This document shows, piece after piece, positions 4,754 to 5,377 of a stretch of 5,377 nucleotides of DNA (its first letter is position 1; each line of letters opens with the position of its first letter). The DNA comes from Bacillota bacterium. GTDB taxonomy: Bacteria > Bacillota_E > JAJZYS01 > JAILZS01. The DNA lies in the NCBI GenBank assembly GCA_021817625.1, contig JAKASY010000187.1, positions 1-5,377 on the forward strand, given 5' to 3'. Below the pieces are notes generated by a model. That model was not told the origin of the DNA. It searched no databases and was given only the letters and a program-made list of their open reading frames with translations. The position numbers were made by a program, and so were the translations under genes.

Positions 4754-5377
4754 ATGCTGTACCTGACCGAGGACGACGTGCGCGACCTGCTGCCGATGTC
4801 AGCCGCGCTGGACGTGGTGCGCAAGGTCCTCACAGACAGCGGCGCAGGGCGCGCGCCCGTGCTGGCCCGCCGCCGCGTGCGCGCCGCAGGCGCCGTGCTG
4901 GCGGTGATGGCGGCGGCCTGGAGCCCCGAGGGGAGGCCGAGCCTGCTCGGGAGCAAGGTGTACGCTGCGGGGCGCAGCGGGGCCCACTTCCACGTGTTCC
5001 TGTGGAGCGGCGACGACGGAACGCCGCTTGCCCTGATCGAGGCCGATCGCCTGGGACAGGTGCGGACCGGCGCGGCGAGCGGCATCGCCACCGAGGCCTT
5101 GGCCCGCCCTGACAGCGCGCGCCTGTTCGTCGTGGGCACGGGCTACCAGGCGGAGACCCAGATCGAGGCGATCGCCGCCGTGCGCCGCCTGCAGCGGATC
5201 GAGGTGTACGGGCGCGACCCGGCCCGCCGCGAGGCCTTCGCGCGCAAGATGGCGCAGCGTCTGGACGGTGGCGACATCGAGGTGCGCGCGGTCGGTGACC
5301 CCGAGACGGCCACCGGCCGCGCGGACATCGTGGTGACCATCACGAACGCGGCCGCGCCTGTGGTGCAGGGGATCGGA
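4754..5377 (+). CDS. Ornithine cyclodeaminase/mu-crystallin family protein (partial, runs off the right edge)
   Basis: The first 208 codons are present; the family usually runs 310-340 residues, so roughly the last third is missing. Members are NAD(P)-dependent and act on amino or imino acids: ornithine cyclodeaminase, alanine dehydrogenase, ketimine reductase, opine-type synthases. Visible motifs are LTEDDVRDLLPMSAALD (4-20), K68 in LGSKVYAAG (the likely substrate lysine), DRLGQVRTGAASGIATEALA (98-117), and the Rossmann motif VVGTGYQAETQIEA (126-139). YGRD at 152-155 resembles the end of the second beta strand, followed by ADIVVTITNAA (190-200). The substrate-deciding C-terminal region is out of view, so I give no specific name. 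The ATG is 7 bp after the fusion gene stop. AAGGAG at 4736-4741 lies 12 bases before it, a rather long spacer. Co-transcription with the folate/biotin genes is likely. Confidence 0.9.
   Translation, partial: MLYLTEDDVRDLLPMSAALDVVRKVLTDSGAGRAPVLARRRVRAAGAVLAVMAAAWSPEGRPSLLGSKVYAAGRSGAHFHVFLWSGDDGTPLALIEADRLGQVRTGAASGIATEALARPDSARLFVVGTGYQAETQIEAIAAVRRLQRIEVYGRDPARREAFARKMAQRLDGGDIEVRAVGDPETATGRADIVVTITNAAAPVVQGIG

Noticed and set aside
3169..5139. A 656-codon open frame on the minus strand
   Set aside because: It is antisense to folB, the fusion gene and the cyclodeaminase-family gene. Its low-complexity Arg-rich product is typical of a shadow frame in GC-rich DNA.
1..5377. CRISPR arrays, tRNA or rRNA genes, insertion sequence ends, phage genes
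   Set aside because: I looked for regularly spaced repeats, cloverleaf-type elements, transposase motifs and terminal inverted repeats and saw none.

Overview
This window is a 5.4 kb stretch of very GC-rich bacterial DNA. It carries tightly packed genes, GTG and TTG start codons and 4-bp stop/start overlaps. A free-living, high-GC bacterium fits. The FolB looks Bacillota-like, but that is too little to name a phylum, so I treat any placement (high-GC Bacillota, Actinomycetota, Chloroflexota) as open.

Region 1 (1-927, + strand) is the end of an oligopeptide/dipeptide-type ABC importer operon. It holds the last 12 codons of a DppB-like permease, then a complete DppC/OppC-like permease joined to it by a GTGA overlap. 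No ATPase gene follows inside the window.

Region 2 (1008-1702, - strand) is a type II toxin-antitoxin module facing the permease. It has a ribbon-helix-helix antitoxin (VapB type) and a PIN-domain toxin (VapC), overlapping by ATGA. Its G+C is visibly lower than its surroundings, which suggests it arrived separately. The divergent 168-bp gap (1703-1870) holds a possible vapBC control region and a 12-bp perfect palindrome.

Region 3 (1871-5377, + strand) is a metabolic gene string. It begins with an NAD-type beta-decarboxylating dehydrogenase of the tartrate/D-malate/isopropylmalate family. Next is folB (dihydroneopterin aldolase, TTG start with a good GGAGG). ATGA-coupled to it is one uninterrupted reading frame joining FolK (HPPK) to a biotin-protein ligase (BirA without its DNA-binding domain). 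Last is the first 208 codons of an ornithine cyclodeaminase/mu-crystallin family protein, which runs off the right edge.

The main point of interest is the FolK-BirA fusion at 3388-4746. All the key motifs of both enzymes are present in one frame, so a folate-pathway pyrophosphokinase and the biotinylating enzyme appear to be made as one 452-residue protein, possibly with an internal GTG start giving a free ligase. FolB and FolK are consecutive steps in folate synthesis. The biotin ligase and the cyclodeaminase-family gene are probably co-transcribed with them.
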